Shown: positions 16,208 to 24,854 of the stretch, piece by piece | Layout: each line of letters starts with the position of its first letter | Position numbering within the stretch: position 1 is the first letter of the stretch | DNA from: Halorubrum laminariae | GTDB taxonomy: Archaea; Halobacteriota; Halobacteria; Halobacteriales; Haloferacaceae | Assembly (NCBI RefSeq): GCF_024494655.1 | Contig: NZ_JANHDL010000013.1 | Span: 1-64,000, forward strand | DNA length: 64,000 nucleotides | Direction of reading: 5' to 3' | Position numbers and translations under genes: made by a program | Notes under the pieces: generated by a model | Databases searched by the model: none | The model's input: only the letters and a program-made list of their open reading frames with translations | Told to the model about the DNA's origin: nothing

Positions 16208-16711
16208 TCACTCGCGGTCGAGGTACTCCTGTTGGACCGCGACGACTTCGTTCGAGTCCTCGCAGGCGGCGTATCGCCGGAGCGGCTCCTCGTTGAGGTC
16301 GAGAAACGTCTCTCCCCACGTGAACTTCGCCATGACCCGTTCGGCGTGGTCGTACTCGCCGAGGATCGCGAGCGCAGCGGCGAACGCCTCCACGGTGGTG
16401 AGCCGCATCGGCCGCCCGAAGTTCACGGGATTGCCGGCGACGAGGTACGGGAGCGCGCGGTGCTCGCCCGGTATCGTGAACTGTTTTTCGCCCGCCGACT
16501 CCCACGAGCAGTCCAGCGCGACGAGCGCGTTCTCACGGGCAGTCTCGGCGTCCGCCGGCGACAGGGCGCGCTCGGCGTGCGGGTTGAGAACGACACCGTA
16601 CGGGGTCGCGCGGTCTGACCGGTGAAGCGTCGCGAGGTCGAACCGCGCGAGCTTCCGTGCCGTGCACTTGTCGGGGTCGTCGTCACCCTCGTACCGGACG
16701 TGCAGATCCAC
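16208..16711 (-). CDS. Tsr3-like rRNA aminocarboxypropyltransferase (DUF367)
   Basis: Tsr3 adds a 3-amino-3-carboxypropyl group to a modified uridine in the small-subunit rRNA. The 167-residue protein starts [20 protein letters not shown] after a GTG, and contains LDCSWESA and [20 protein letters not shown], both typical of the family. The GTG at 16711 was preferred because a TATA element lies 26-27 nt upstream (16735-16740) and family members begin here; an alternative frame extension to 16990 contains no conserved residues. Family members bind S-adenosylmethionine. Confidence 0.85.
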   Translation of the reverse strand: MDLHVRYEGDDDPDKCTARKLARFDLATLHRSDRATPYGVVLNPHAERALSPADAETARENALVALDCSWESAGEKQFTIPGEHRALPYLVAGNPVNFGRPMRLTTVEAFAAALAILGEYDHAERVMAKFTWGETFLDLNEEPLRRYAACEDSNEVVAVQQEYLDRE

Positions 16712-16734
16712 AGGCGGTGTTGGTCGGTCACCAA

Positions 16735-16740
16735 CATAAA
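16735..16740 (-). promoter_or_regulatory. TATA-box candidate for the Tsr3 gene
   Basis: On the minus strand TTTATG is centred 26-27 nt upstream of the GTG at 16711, supporting that start as leaderless. Confidence 0.55.
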
Positions 16741-16845
16741 CGAACGGCTCCGTTGAAACCTCCCCCTTCGGACATATTCTTCCTGACATCCACGTCGGAT
16801 CGGGAGTTAACACATATATCTGACAACTGTGTACTCGTACGCTAC

Positions 16846-17163
16846 ATGAAATTCTGTGACGAGTATGGTTCGATGATGCACACGGAGGGCGACACGTGGG
16901 TGTGTCGCTCCTGTGAGAACGAGGAGCCGCGGGACTCGCAGGCGGAAGCGGCGATGGCGACTCAGGACGGACAGCGGGACGACGGGGCACCCGCCGTGGC
17001 CGACGCGACCCAAGGCTCCACCGAGACGATGGAGGAGCTCTGTCCGGTGGACGACTGCGACAGCGACCAAGCCCGCTACGAGATGATGCCGAAGCCCGGC
17101 GGCTCCTACGAGGTCCGGCTGTTCACCTGCGTCGAGTGCGGCCACAAGTGGCGCGAGTCCTGA
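16846..17163 (+). CDS. Transcription factor S-like protein (TFS/RpoM family), divergent
   Basis: TFS proteins, like TFIIS/RpoM, help RNA polymerase cleave backtracked transcripts. This 105-residue protein keeps a two-zinc-ribbon layout. In the N-terminal ribbon, Cys4, Cys20 and Cys23 are present but the second ligand is Tyr7 (codon TAT; a Cys codon TGT differs by one base). In the C-terminal ribbon Cys66, Cys71, Cys95 and Cys98 are present, but the loop between them ([14 protein letters not shown]) has no acidic Asp-Glu pair needed for cleavage. It may therefore be a TFS paralogue acting differently from the cleavage factor. Confidence 0.82.
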   Translation: MKFCDEYGSMMHTEGDTWVCRSCENEEPRDSQAEAAMATQDGQRDDGAPAVADATQGSTETMEELCPVDDCDSDQARYEMMPKPGGSYEVRLFTCVECGHKWRES

Positions 17164-17298
17164 CGGCGCACCCTGCGAACCCGCCGATTGAAACCGTTCT
17201 CGGCACGAAAAAGCGGCCGCCGTGCTGCGTGGTGCCTCTACATCCGGCTCGGGCTATTCATTATACGGGGATTCGTGGGGCCCCGCATCGGGTCGTTC

Positions 17299-18297
17299 CT
17301 ATTCGCCCGTGAGCGCCTCGCTCGCGGGCGCGAAGTCGATCTGCTTCCCTCGACTTGCCTCGTTCGCCCGCTCGTAGAGCATGTGTGCGGCCGCGACGGT
17401 CTCGATACCGGTCCCGCCCGAATCGAACACCGTGACCTCCTCGTCGCTCGTCCGCCCCGGGTGTCGGTCGGCTATCACCTCGCCGAGATCGGCCGCGACG
17501 TGGTCGTCGTCGATCAATCCGGCCGACCGCGCCGCGAGGAAGGAGCCGGCGTCCTGCGTCGCCCGCTCGCGGATGTCCGGGACGTACGTGGCGCGGGCGA
17601 CGAGCTCCGGCGGGAGCTCGTTCTTTTCGGGGTCGTACTGGCCCATCGCGGTGACGTGCGCGCCGGGGGCCACGTCGGCGTCGTCGATCACCGGTTCGCT
17701 CGCCGTCGTCGCGGTGACGATCACGTCGGCCCCGGCGACCGCCTCCGCGGCGCTGTCAACCGCCGAGACGGACGCGTCGAGGCGCTCGTCGAAATCGGCG
17801 GCGAACGCCTCGCGATTTTCGGCCGTCGGCGAGAAGACCCGGACCGCGTCGAACGCCCGAATCGTCGCTGTCGTCGCGAGCTGGCCCCGGGCCTGCGCGC
17901 CGCTGCCGATCACGGCGATCTCCGTCGCGTCGTCGCGAGCGAGCGCGTCGACGGCGACGGCACCGGCCGCGCCGGTCTTGAACGGGTTCATCGACGCCCC
18001 GTCGAGCAGCGCCAGCGGCTCGCCCGATTCGGCGTCGAAAAGCGGCGTCACGAACCACGCGTCGCGCGCACCGAACCCGGCCGAGTAGGTGTACCCGCCC
18101 ATCGCGCCCGTCTCCGGGAGGATCGCGGCGTACGTTGTCAACATGCCGGCCGGGTCGCGGTTGGCGAGCAGCGTTCGCGGCTCCGCGGGCGCTCCCTCGC
18201 CGACCTGCCGATAGCCGTCGCGGACGGCGGTGACGTAGTCGGCCGGATCCGCGAGGTCGTCGACGTCGTCGCTCGTGAGAAACAGCGTGTCGGTCAT
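17299..18297 (-). CDS. Ornithine cyclodeaminase/mu-crystallin-type dehydrogenase
   Basis: This 332-residue protein belongs to the family of NAD(P)-dependent ornithine cyclodeaminases and archaeal alanine dehydrogenases. The Rossmann site is EIAVIGSGAQARGQL (about residues 146-160), preceded by LLDGASMNPFKTGAAGAVA (about 117-135). Both are family hallmarks. The C-terminal DSGGTGIETVAAAHML segment is also conserved. Ornithine, alanine and related amino or imino acids are all possible substrates; sequence alone does not choose. The ATG at 18297 fits the family start. Confidence 0.87.
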   Translation of the reverse strand: MTDTLFLTSDDVDDLADPADYVTAVRDGYRQVGEGAPAEPRTLLANRDPAGMLTTYAAILPETGAMGGYTYSAGFGARDAWFVTPLFDAESGEPLALLDGASMNPFKTGAAGAVAVDALARDDATEIAVIGSGAQARGQLATTATIRAFDAVRVFSPTAENREAFAADFDERLDASVSAVDSAAEAVAGADVIVTATTASEPVIDDADVAPGAHVTAMGQYDPEKNELPPELVARATYVPDIRERATQDAGSFLAARSAGLIDDDHVAADLGEVIADRHPGRTSDEEVTVFDSGGTGIETVAAAHMLYERANEASRGKQIDFAPASEALTGE

Positions 18298-18387
18298 GAC
18301 CGATCCGTCTGCCTCCGAGAACTAAATCCCACAGGATGGATCGATTCGACACACTGGGTGGTCGCGAAGTACGTGCGGAGAGAACTA

Positions 18388-18672
18388 TCAGGCTCGTCGC
18401 GTACCGGGAGAGGTACCGTCGGAAAGACGCGACACGCTGTCCGAGTCGCCGGTCGGCGACTCGTTCCCCTTCGATCCGGTCTCGCCGATGCCCGCACCCG
18501 GAACCGGGGTCCGGATGAACATCGCGTGGGCCATGATCGCCCCCGCGGCCAGCGCGCCTCCGGGGAGTGCGACCGTCGGTGACAGTCCGGCTAGGTAGAG
18601 GCCGGTAGTCACTCCGATCAGTGCAGCCGGAATGAATCCGAGGACGTAGTCGTAGTACCCACTCATACTCAC
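18388..18672 (-). CDS. Small membrane protein, two helices with hydrophilic tail
   Basis: This 94-residue protein has hydrophobic segments at about residues 10-30 (LGFIPAALIGVTTGLYLAG) and 34-53 (VALPGGALAAGAIMAHAMFI), then a Ser/Gly-rich hydrophilic tail of about 40 residues. Two in-frame ATGs (18672, 18666) are possible; a TATTTA-type element near 18696 fits either. Such proteins are common in haloarchaea, and this one has no recognisable function. Confidence 0.68.
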   Translation of the reverse strand: MSMSGYYDYVLGFIPAALIGVTTGLYLAGLSPTVALPGGALAAGAIMAHAMFIRTPVPGAGIGETGSKGNESPTGDSDSVSRLSDGTSPGTRRA

Positions 18673-18846
18673 GCCAATCTACGGGAAAACGACTAATAAA
18701 TCTTTTTCGTGGTTTCTAATTACGCTGGTCGTGTTCATATCAATATTATGTATAACTTATGAACTCCGATAGAGCTGACACGGGTCAGCGAACGGTATCG
18801 GACAGCCCTCGCAAAACGGAACAGAATCAGTCTTGCTCTCTCGTCC

Positions 18847-19257
18847 TCACCGGACCCGGAAGTACAACGCGCGCCAGCCGCCGAGCGCGATTGCCCCGAT
18901 CGCGAGGATCACCGCCACGAACGTCGGGGCGACGCCTCCGCGGAACACGACCGCGCGCAGCACAAATCCGACCGCGGCCGCCGGGATCCACGAGCGCACG
19001 ACGAGCGGCACCGACGACTTCGCCGTCTCGACCGCGCCGGCGGCGTACGCGCCCACGAGCGGTGCAACGAGGAACCATCCGATCAGGAAGGGTGCCCAGA
19101 CGCCGAGCAGGTACGTCGGCTCGTTCGCGAGGAACTCGGTCGGCCGGTGACTGAGGGTTCCGGCGGTCAACATCGCCATCAACACGAGGACGTCGCCGAC
19201 CGCGAGCGGCGCGGCCGCGCGGTCGAGACGCCGAGCCAGAAACGACTGGTCGTCCAT
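18847..19257 (-). CDS. DUF3054 integral membrane protein
   Basis: This 136-residue protein has about four transmembrane helices (near residues 18-38, 48-70, 82-104 and 112-130) with the WAPFLIGWF and WIPAAAVGFVLRA segments seen in the DUF3054 family. That family occurs in haloarchaea and actinobacteria and has no established function. It stands alone between a small membrane gene and glyA on the same strand. Confidence 0.82.
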   Translation of the reverse strand: MDDQSFLARRLDRAAAPLAVGDVLVLMAMLTAGTLSHRPTEFLANEPTYLLGVWAPFLIGWFLVAPLVGAYAAGAVETAKSSVPLVVRSWIPAAAVGFVLRAVVFRGGVAPTFVAVILAIGAIALGGWRALYFRVR

Positions 19258-19394
19258 ACGCCTCCGTCGGAGTTGCCCCTACTTTGTACGTACGGATCCG
19301 TCTCGGCGGCGACGAAACAGCGTTCGCCCGGGACTCGGCGATCGGCCGTGCCTACGCAGCGAGCGGTCGTACCGCCGCGGCGATCATGCGCCGA

Positions 19395-20642
19395 TCACTC
19401 GTACAGCGGGTACTCCTCGCAGAGTTCGGCGACGCGCTCGCCGACCTCGTAGATCACGTCGTCGCTCTCGACGTTGTCGACGACGCGGTAGATGAGGTCG
19501 CCGACCTCCGCTATCGCTTCCTCGTCGAATCCGCGGGTGGTGAGTCCGGCGGTTCCGGCGCGGATCCCCGAGGGATTGAACGGCGACCGCGTCTCCCCCG
19601 GTACGGTGTTCCCGTTGAGGACGATGTTCGCAGCGGCAAGCGCGTCCTCCGCGTCTCCGCCCGGCAGGTCCGGGTGCGAATCCCGGAGATCGGCGAGCAC
19701 GAGGTGGTTGTCGGTACCACCGGAGACGAGCGAGAGCCCGTGGTCTTGCAGCGTCTCGGCGAGCACCGTCGCGTTCTCGACGACTCGCTCCGCGTACGTC
19801 TCGAACTCGGGCTCTAGCGCCTCTTTGAACCCGACCGCCTTTCCGGCGATGTTGTGCATGAGCGGCCCGCCCTGCCCGCCGGGGAAGACGGCCTTGTCGA
19901 TGTCGTCGGCGAACTCCTCGTCGCACATCACGATCCCGCCGCGGCCGGCGCGGATCGTCTTGTGCGTCGATCCGGTGACGAAGTCGGCGATCCCGACCGG
20001 CGACGGGTGGACTCCCGCGGCGACGAGCCCGGTGATATGGGCGATGTCGGCGAGGTGATAGGCGTCGACTGCGTCGGCGGCGGTCTGGATGCGGTCCCAC
20101 TCTACCGTCCGCGGATACGCGGAGTACCCGGAGACGATGATGTCGGGGTTGAATGACTCCGCGGCGGCGCGTAGTCCCTCGTAGTCGATATACCCGGTCT
20201 CCGGGTCGACCTCGTACTGCTCGACGTCGTAGATCTGCCCGGTGAAATTCGCCGGGTGGCCGTGCGAGAGGTGGCCGCCGTGGGTGAGGTCCAGCGAGAG
20301 GATCTTGTCGCCCGGCTCCAACACCGCGTAGTAGACGGCCTGATTCGCCTGCGTCCCGGAGTGCGGCTGAACGTTGACGTGGTCGGCCCCCCAGAGTTCC
20401 GTCGCGCGCTCAATCGCTAGCTCCTCGACATCGTCGGCGTACTCGCAGCCGGCGTAGTACCGCGACCCGGGATATCCCTCAGCGTACTTGTTGGTGAGGA
20501 CGCTCCCCTGCGCCTCTAGTACCGCCTCGCTGACGTGGTTCTCGCTCGCAATCATCGCGAGGGTCTGTTCTTGCCTGTCGCGCTCGCCGGCCAGCGCGTC
20601 GGCGACCGCCGGATCGACGTCCCGGACGTGTTCCGTGTCCAT
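19395..20642 (-). CDS. glyA: Serine hydroxymethyltransferase
   Basis: GlyA interconverts serine and glycine with transfer of a one-carbon unit to a folate or pterin carrier, using pyridoxal phosphate. The 415-residue protein shows IASENHVSEAV near the N-terminus, YAEGYPGSRYYAGCEY, and the PLP-lysine motif TGSTHKTIRAGRGG, with the lysine in THKT. The start at 20642 is supported by a TTAATG TATA-like element about 28 nt upstream; earlier Met codons would add non-conserved basic sequence. Length agrees with the family (about 415-420). Confidence 0.95.
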   Translation of the reverse strand: MDTEHVRDVDPAVADALAGERDRQEQTLAMIASENHVSEAVLEAQGSVLTNKYAEGYPGSRYYAGCEYADDVEELAIERATELWGADHVNVQPHSGTQANQAVYYAVLEPGDKILSLDLTHGGHLSHGHPANFTGQIYDVEQYEVDPETGYIDYEGLRAAAESFNPDIIVSGYSAYPRTVEWDRIQTAADAVDAYHLADIAHITGLVAAGVHPSPVGIADFVTGSTHKTIRAGRGGIVMCDEEFADDIDKAVFPGGQGGPLMHNIAGKAVGFKEALEPEFETYAERVVENATVLAETLQDHGLSLVSGGTDNHLVLADLRDSHPDLPGGDAEDALAAANIVLNGNTVPGETRSPFNPSGIRAGTAGLTTRGFDEEAIAEVGDLIYRVVDNVESDDVIYEVGERVAELCEEYPLYE

Positions 20643-20908
20643 GCACGAACGGCGGTCCGATCGCGCATTAATCCTTGCGTAACGCCGCCGAACGAGATCG
20701 GCTTTGGATGTCATCTGGCCGCACGCGATTCGGGATCGACGTGCCGCCGGAGACCCACGCGCGGTCCGCGAACGACTCGCACCCGACCGAACCGATGTGT
20801 ACATCGTCGATCTGCTACGTTCGTTGGGTTCAGCCGCTATATCCGGTTGTTCACTCCCCCGATCCCGTTAATATTAAATATATATGTGCCATTTATTAGA
20901 AGACACTC

Positions 20909-21721
20909 ATGGTATCGAATTTATTGGAAGCCGACGTGGAACACGTCCTCGACGCCGCCTTCGCCGGGGGCGACGAGGAGGTGATCGTCGTCGACCCGTC
21001 GGCGGAGACGGTCGCATCGCTGATCGAGGCGGCAACCGCTCGCGACGACCTGCCGCCGATGTCGATGCTGGCCGACGACCGGACGCTCGCGGACGTGATG
21101 GACGACTTCCTTGCCGCGTCCACGGCCGCCGATCTCGTCGCGGGCGGGGTGCTCAGAATCCGCCTGCTCCCCGACGAGGTCGACAACGCCCTGTTCGTGT
21201 CGCCCTCAAAGGTCGTCGTGCTCGTGAGCGCCGACGACCGCGTCGCAGCGCTCTCGACCGACGACGGCGAGTTCGTCGCCGACGTGTTCGAGACCAACCG
21301 CGCGGCCTTCGACGACGCCGCGGAGTACAATCTCCGAACGCCGGCTATCAGCCGCGTTCGCGAGACGATGGCCGCCGAGATAGGTGAGGCGACCCGTGAC
21401 GACTTCGACGCACTCCTCTCCTCGGTCGACGCTGCGGGCGGTTCCGATACCATCGACGAGGTGACCGCCTCGCTGCTTGTGGCCGCGAAAAACGACGTGC
21501 TCCTTTACGACATCTCGAAGTGGGGCGAAGACGTCGGCATCGCCTCGAAGGCGACGTTCTCACGCACGAAGACGCGACTCGAAGATGCAGGACTCATCGA
21601 CACGGAGAAAGTTCCGATCGATGTCGGTCGGCCGCGGCTCCGACTCAAACTCGGCGACGAGCGACTCCGCGGCGTCGACGCCGCCGAACTCGCCGGCGTC
21701 GCGAGCGATCTGCTCTCGTGA
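20909..21721 (+). CDS. tbsP: TbsP-like transcriptional regulator (DUF5821)
   Basis: This 270-residue protein resembles the haloarchaeal TbsP family, known from Haloferax as a regulator of gluconeogenic gene expression working with TrmB. It has an alpha/beta sensor-like N-terminal half (VIVVDPSAETVASLIEAATA) and a C-terminal helix-turn-helix (WGEDVGIASKATFSRTKTRL, about residues 209-228). The ATG lies roughly 29 nt after an ATATATATG element. It stands alone, about 2 kb from gfcR and gdh, so two sugar-metabolism regulators are close together. The assignment rests on recalled family features. Confidence 0.75.
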   Translation: MVSNLLEADVEHVLDAAFAGGDEEVIVVDPSAETVASLIEAATARDDLPPMSMLADDRTLADVMDDFLAASTAADLVAGGVLRIRLLPDEVDNALFVSPSKVVVLVSADDRVAALSTDDGEFVADVFETNRAAFDDAAEYNLRTPAISRVRETMAAEIGEATRDDFDALLSSVDAAGGSDTIDEVTASLLVAAKNDVLLYDISKWGEDVGIASKATFSRTKTRLEDAGLIDTEKVPIDVGRPRLRLKLGDERLRGVDAAELAGVASDLLS

Positions 21722-21813
21722 GTCTGTCGTAGAAGGGCAGTCGAACGCGCCGTTCCGTGTTCGTCGACCTCAGTCCCGTCGTCTCGCGATCGGCCGATCA
21801 GCCAGTCGGTCGA

Positions 21814-22383
21814 TCAGTCCGAAATGAACTCGTTGTCGCGCCAGTTGACGCCGCCGTCGCCGTCGCCCGCTCCTTGGGGACTCTCGACGACTTCGATGCT
21901 CGCCGGCCGTGCCTCTCCCTCGACGATGCGAGTCGCCTCCAGTTCCTCGTCGGCTTCGGTGATCGCGGTCAACGTCCCTTTCTCAGAGAGCATCGCCAGT
22001 TCGCGGAGCACGAGGAACATCGGATACTGGAGCGCGGAGTTCTGGAGGACGGTCTCGCGGTCGCCCTTGAAACACGCGAACTCGACCAGTTCCGAGGGTA
22101 TCTCCTCTTCTTCGTCGTCCATCCACTGCGGGCCGCCGGCGCGCGGCGGCTCTTCTTCCCACACGCGGGTCTCTGTGACCGACGCTTTCAGCTGTGCGGT
22201 CGGCGTGTACTTGCTGATCGATTCGTCGTCGGACAGGGCCTTGATGATGAGGGTGTTGTTTCGACGCGTGATGTCGATATCGTCGATCTCCGGTGGTAGA
22301 TCGGGATCTTCTTCGAAGAATGTCTCAACGTCTTCGAGGGGCAGTTCGAGCGTCGAATGAAGTCTAAACACGCGGCCTGTCAT
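21814..22383 (-). CDS. Conserved haloarchaeal protein (DUF7110-like), unknown function
   Basis: This 189-residue acidic protein starts TGRVFRLHSTLELPLEDVETF and has a tract of acidic residues in its middle (MDDEEEEIPSEL). It looks soluble, with an alpha/beta N-terminal domain (IDITRRNNTLIIKA). I believe it belongs to a haloarchaea-only DUF family but cannot confirm which. The start ATG at 22383 gives the most natural N-terminus. A TATA element at 22457-22462 predicts a leader of about 50 nt, unusual for this genome. Function is unknown. Confidence 0.65.
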   Translation of the reverse strand: MTGRVFRLHSTLELPLEDVETFFEEDPDLPPEIDDIDITRRNNTLIIKALSDDESISKYTPTAQLKASVTETRVWEEEPPRAGGPQWMDDEEEEIPSELVEFACFKGDRETVLQNSALQYPMFLVLRELAMLSEKGTLTAITEADEELEATRIVEGEARPASIEVVESPQGAGDGDGGVNWRDNEFISD

Positions 22384-22456
22384 TGTTGGGTGGGTGAAGT
22401 GGGATCCGGTTGTCGCACCGACAGCGGCTGCACTTGCTTCATGTAGGTGCCGTAGG

Positions 22457-22462
22457 TTTATA
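22457..22462 (-). promoter_or_regulatory. TATA box with predicted 50-nt leader
   Basis: TATAAA on the minus strand is centred so that transcription would begin near 22433. This leaves about 50 untranslated nucleotides before the ATG at 22383, unlike the leaderless genes around it. No Shine-Dalgarno sequence is visible just before the ATG. Confidence 0.5.
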
Positions 22463-22592
22463 GGGCCTACCCTTCGAGCATCACCGATCGGCAGTAGTGG
22501 CGAGGCGCAGACGCGATGGCGACCGTTAGACACCGCGCCGTCGGCCGAGCGTGCGACCGATCAGACGGATCGAAAACCGGTCCGCGTGACGC

Positions 22593-22937
22593 TCACTCGG
22601 CTCCAAGTTCGGCGGCGAGCTCGCCGCGCTCGTCGAGTTCGCCGAGCACGTCGCTGCCGCCGACAAACTCGCCATCGACGAATGTCTGCGGGATGGTCTC
22701 CCAGCCGCTGTGGGATTCGAGCGCCTCTCGGTACGCCGGGAGCGCGGGGAGTACGTCGACCGTATCGAACTCCTCGACGTGCTGTGAGATGAGTTCGACA
22801 GCCCGCTGCGAGTAGCCGCACTGGGGCATCAGGCGGTTCCCCTTCATGAACAGCACCACGTCGTTGTCGGCGATCGTCTCTTCGACGCGCTGTTCGATCT
22901 CGTCGGCTCCGACATCGGATTCGGGCTGGAACGTCAT
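22593..22937 (-). CDS. Monothiol glutaredoxin (Grx4-type)
   Basis: This 114-residue protein has the thioredoxin fold of monothiol glutaredoxins: FMKGNRLMPQCGYS (active-site Cys40 in CGYS, against the usual CGFS), TIPQTFVDGEFVGGSDVL. Such proteins bind and deliver [2Fe-2S] clusters with glutathione or other low-molecular-weight thiols. Haloarchaea use gamma-glutamylcysteine rather than glutathione, and a GshA-type gene lies at 29109. The Phe-to-Tyr change in the motif is conservative. The start at 22937 follows the family. Confidence 0.9.
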   Translation of the reverse strand: MTFQPESDVGADEIEQRVEETIADNDVVLFMKGNRLMPQCGYSQRAVELISQHVEEFDTVDVLPALPAYREALESHSGWETIPQTFVDGEFVGGSDVLGELDERGELAAELGAE

Positions 22938-23059
22938 GTGACGCGATACGAGCCGACGAGGCAAATGGGTTCCGCACATGCACGAAGACATTTTCGATCG
23001 GTTTGCGACAAGGATCGCGGCCAGCGTTGCGTCCCGCGGCCCCCTCCGCGTTGCGGTCG

Positions 23060-23692
23060 CTACTCCTCGCGATCGACACGCACCACGTCGACGAGCGAGT
23101 ACACGGGCACGTCGTCGATCTCGTCGTAGCCCATCTTGTCGACCAGTACGACGCAGGCGGCCGGCTCGCCACCCTGTTCGCGGATCGCGTGGATCGATTC
23201 GCGCATCGTCGTCCCCGAAGTGATGATGTCGTCGACGACGTAGCAGTCGCGGTCGCGGATTCCCGCGAAGTTCCGCGAGAAGCCGCCGCCGTGCTCGTCG
23301 ATGTCACCCTCCTCCCACTGGTGTTTCGCGGGCGCGTACGTGCCCAGATCCGTGTCAAGTCGGTTGGCGACCGCGGTCGCGAGCGGCGCGCCCGCCTTCT
23401 CGATCCCGACGGTGAGGTCGACCTCCTCGCCCTCCTTGGCCAACAGATCCGCCATCGCGCTCGCGGCGTATCGGAGCCGCGTCGAGTCTCGGCCGAGCGC
23501 CGACCAGTCGACGTGGATGTCGGCGGTCGATGTCGACGCCGCCGTCTCTGCGGCGTCGTTTCCTCCGCCGCGCTCGACGAGCCAGCTGGCCGTCTCGCGG
23601 GAGACGTTCAGTTCGTCTGCGATCTCCCCCTTCGAGAGCCCTCGCTCCGCGAGCTCTGCTGCACTGTCTATCAGGTCGTCAACGTTCTTCAT
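23060..23692 (-). CDS. gfcR: Transcriptional regulator of sugar metabolism GfcR
   Basis: GfcR is a haloarchaeal regulator combining a DNA-binding domain with a phosphoribosyltransferase-like domain. It activates genes for glucose and galactose degradation in Haloferax. The 210-residue protein has an N-terminal HTH (LSKGEIADELNVSRETASWL, about residues 18-37) and the PRPP motif CYVVDDIITSGTTM (about 160-173). It overlaps the glucose dehydrogenase gene by 14 bp, and both lie on the same strand with gdh first, so they are probably one transcript. This pairing is known in haloarchaea. The start at 23692 matches the family N-terminus. Confidence 0.9.
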   Translation of the reverse strand: MKNVDDLIDSAAELAERGLSKGEIADELNVSRETASWLVERGGGNDAAETAASTSTADIHVDWSALGRDSTRLRYAASAMADLLAKEGEEVDLTVGIEKAGAPLATAVANRLDTDLGTYAPAKHQWEEGDIDEHGGGFSRNFAGIRDRDCYVVDDIITSGTTMRESIHAIREQGGEPAACVVLVDKMGYDEIDDVPVYSLVDVVRVDREE

Positions 23693-24749
23693 ATATGTCG
23701 AATTCGACCGCCGTTTTAATAGTCGTGTCGTCATCCGCGAACGCGGCCTCAAACTCGTCCAGTCCGTAGACGCCGGTGACGAGATCGCCGAGGAACCCCT
23801 CGGAGAAGCGGGACAGTGAGTCGACCGCGGCCTCGAAGTGCTCATAGCCGGAGTTGACGCTGCCGACGAGCGCCTTGTTGTGGAGGACGAATTCGCGGTG
23901 GAGCCGCCCGCCGTCGATCTCGAACTCCCAGTCGCCGGGTACGCCGAGCAGCGCGCCGACGCCGTTCGGCGCGAGCGCCTCGATCGTCTCGAAGGCGTGC
24001 GGGGCGTACCCGGTCGCTTCGAAGACGAAATCCATCGGTTCGTGGGCGTCCGGAACGTCGGGAACCGCCGTCTCGTTCGAGTTTACGTACGTTGCGCCGA
24101 GCGATTCGATGATATCGATCGTCGGATCCGGTCGCTCGCGCCGTCCGAGACAGTAGATCCGATCGAACGACTCGTCGAGCGTCGCGACGGTGAGCAACCC
24201 CAGCGACCCGTTCCCGAGCACCAGCGCCGACTCGGGATCCCAGTGAAACGCGGACCGGCTGGCGCGAGCGTGTTCAATCGCCTTCTCGGCGATGGAGAGC
24301 GGCTCGATGAGGAATCCCCACTCGGCGAGCGCCGGCGGAATCTGAACGAGGAACTCCGCGGGACTGGTGAAAAACTCGGCCATGAATCCGTGCGCGCCGA
24401 CGATGCCGCGCTCGTGGTACCGGCCGTCCGGTGCCATGTCCGGTTCGCCCCGAGCGAAGTACTCGTTCGCGCCGTTGGGCGGGCGGCGGACCGTCGGAAC
24501 GACGACATCGCCGACCTCGAACGGCGTGTCGTTCGGGTCTTCGACGACGCCGACCGCCTCGTGACCCAACACGAGGTGGTCTTCGCCCGCCGGCGCGCCG
24601 CCGTGTCCCCCGGCGATCACCTCGTGGTCCGTCCCGTCGACCCCGACGCGAAGCGTGCGAATGAGCGCCTCCCCGGGTGCGGGCTCCGGTCGCGGTTTCT
24701 CCGTCACGACCGGCTCGTCGGCTCCTTCGTACACAGCGATCGCGTTCAT
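23679..24749 (-). CDS. gdh: Glucose 1-dehydrogenase (medium-chain, zinc-dependent)
   Basis: Gdh oxidises glucose to gluconolactone, the first step of the semi-phosphorylative Entner-Doudoroff pathway. In this 356-residue protein the catalytic zinc ligands expected from the Haloferax mediterranei enzyme are at the same positions: Asp38 (in place of the usual Cys), His63 and Glu64. The coenzyme-binding fold appears at about residue 180 (ESALVLGNGSLGLLTVA). The start at 24749 puts MNAIAVYEG at the N-terminus as in known haloarchaeal enzymes. A palindrome sits at its promoter (24774-24798). It overlaps gfcR by 14 bp. Confidence 0.93.
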   Translation of the reverse strand: MNAIAVYEGADEPVVTEKPRPEPAPGEALIRTLRVGVDGTDHEVIAGGHGGAPAGEDHLVLGHEAVGVVEDPNDTPFEVGDVVVPTVRRPPNGANEYFARGEPDMAPDGRYHERGIVGAHGFMAEFFTSPAEFLVQIPPALAEWGFLIEPLSIAEKAIEHARASRSAFHWDPESALVLGNGSLGLLTVATLDESFDRIYCLGRRERPDPTIDIIESLGATYVNSNETAVPDVPDAHEPMDFVFEATGYAPHAFETIEALAPNGVGALLGVPGDWEFEIDGGRLHREFVLHNKALVGSVNSGYEHFEAAVDSLSRFSEGFLGDLVTGVYGLDEFEAAFADDDTTIKTAVEFDIYEER

Positions 24750-24773
24750 ACACTGGCGTATGCGGTCAGCCAC

Positions 24774-24798
24774 CAAAAGATTTCTTTTGTTGTGAGTA
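24774..24798. promoter_or_regulatory. Gdh promoter palindrome and TrmB-like half sites
   Basis: CAAAAGATTTCTTTTG (24774-24789) is a near-perfect 7+2+7 palindrome 25-40 nt upstream of the gdh ATG, overlapping the likely TATA region. It is extended by TTCT-N8-GAGTA (24782-24798), one mismatch from the TACT-N8-GAGTA site reported for the sugar regulator TrmB. Both could bind a regulator. The function is inferred. Confidence 0.45.
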
Positions 24799-24854
24799 AA
24801 GACTGAATTCCCGATGACCACGGGATTTTCCCTCGCTCTCCCGTAGCGTTCACC

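Noticed and set aside
18759..19154. A 131-codon plus-strand frame preceded by an AT-rich sequence
   Set aside because: It lies antisense to the DUF3054 membrane protein and is rich in Arg, Ser and Thr. The AT-rich DNA is better explained as the promoter region of the minus-strand gene at 18388.
22384..22442. A 20-codon upstream ORF (22442 to 22382) ending in an ATGA overlap with the DUF7110-like gene
   Set aside because: The TATA box at 22457-22462 predicts transcription starting near 22433, downstream of this ORF's ATG, so it would not be on the mRNA.
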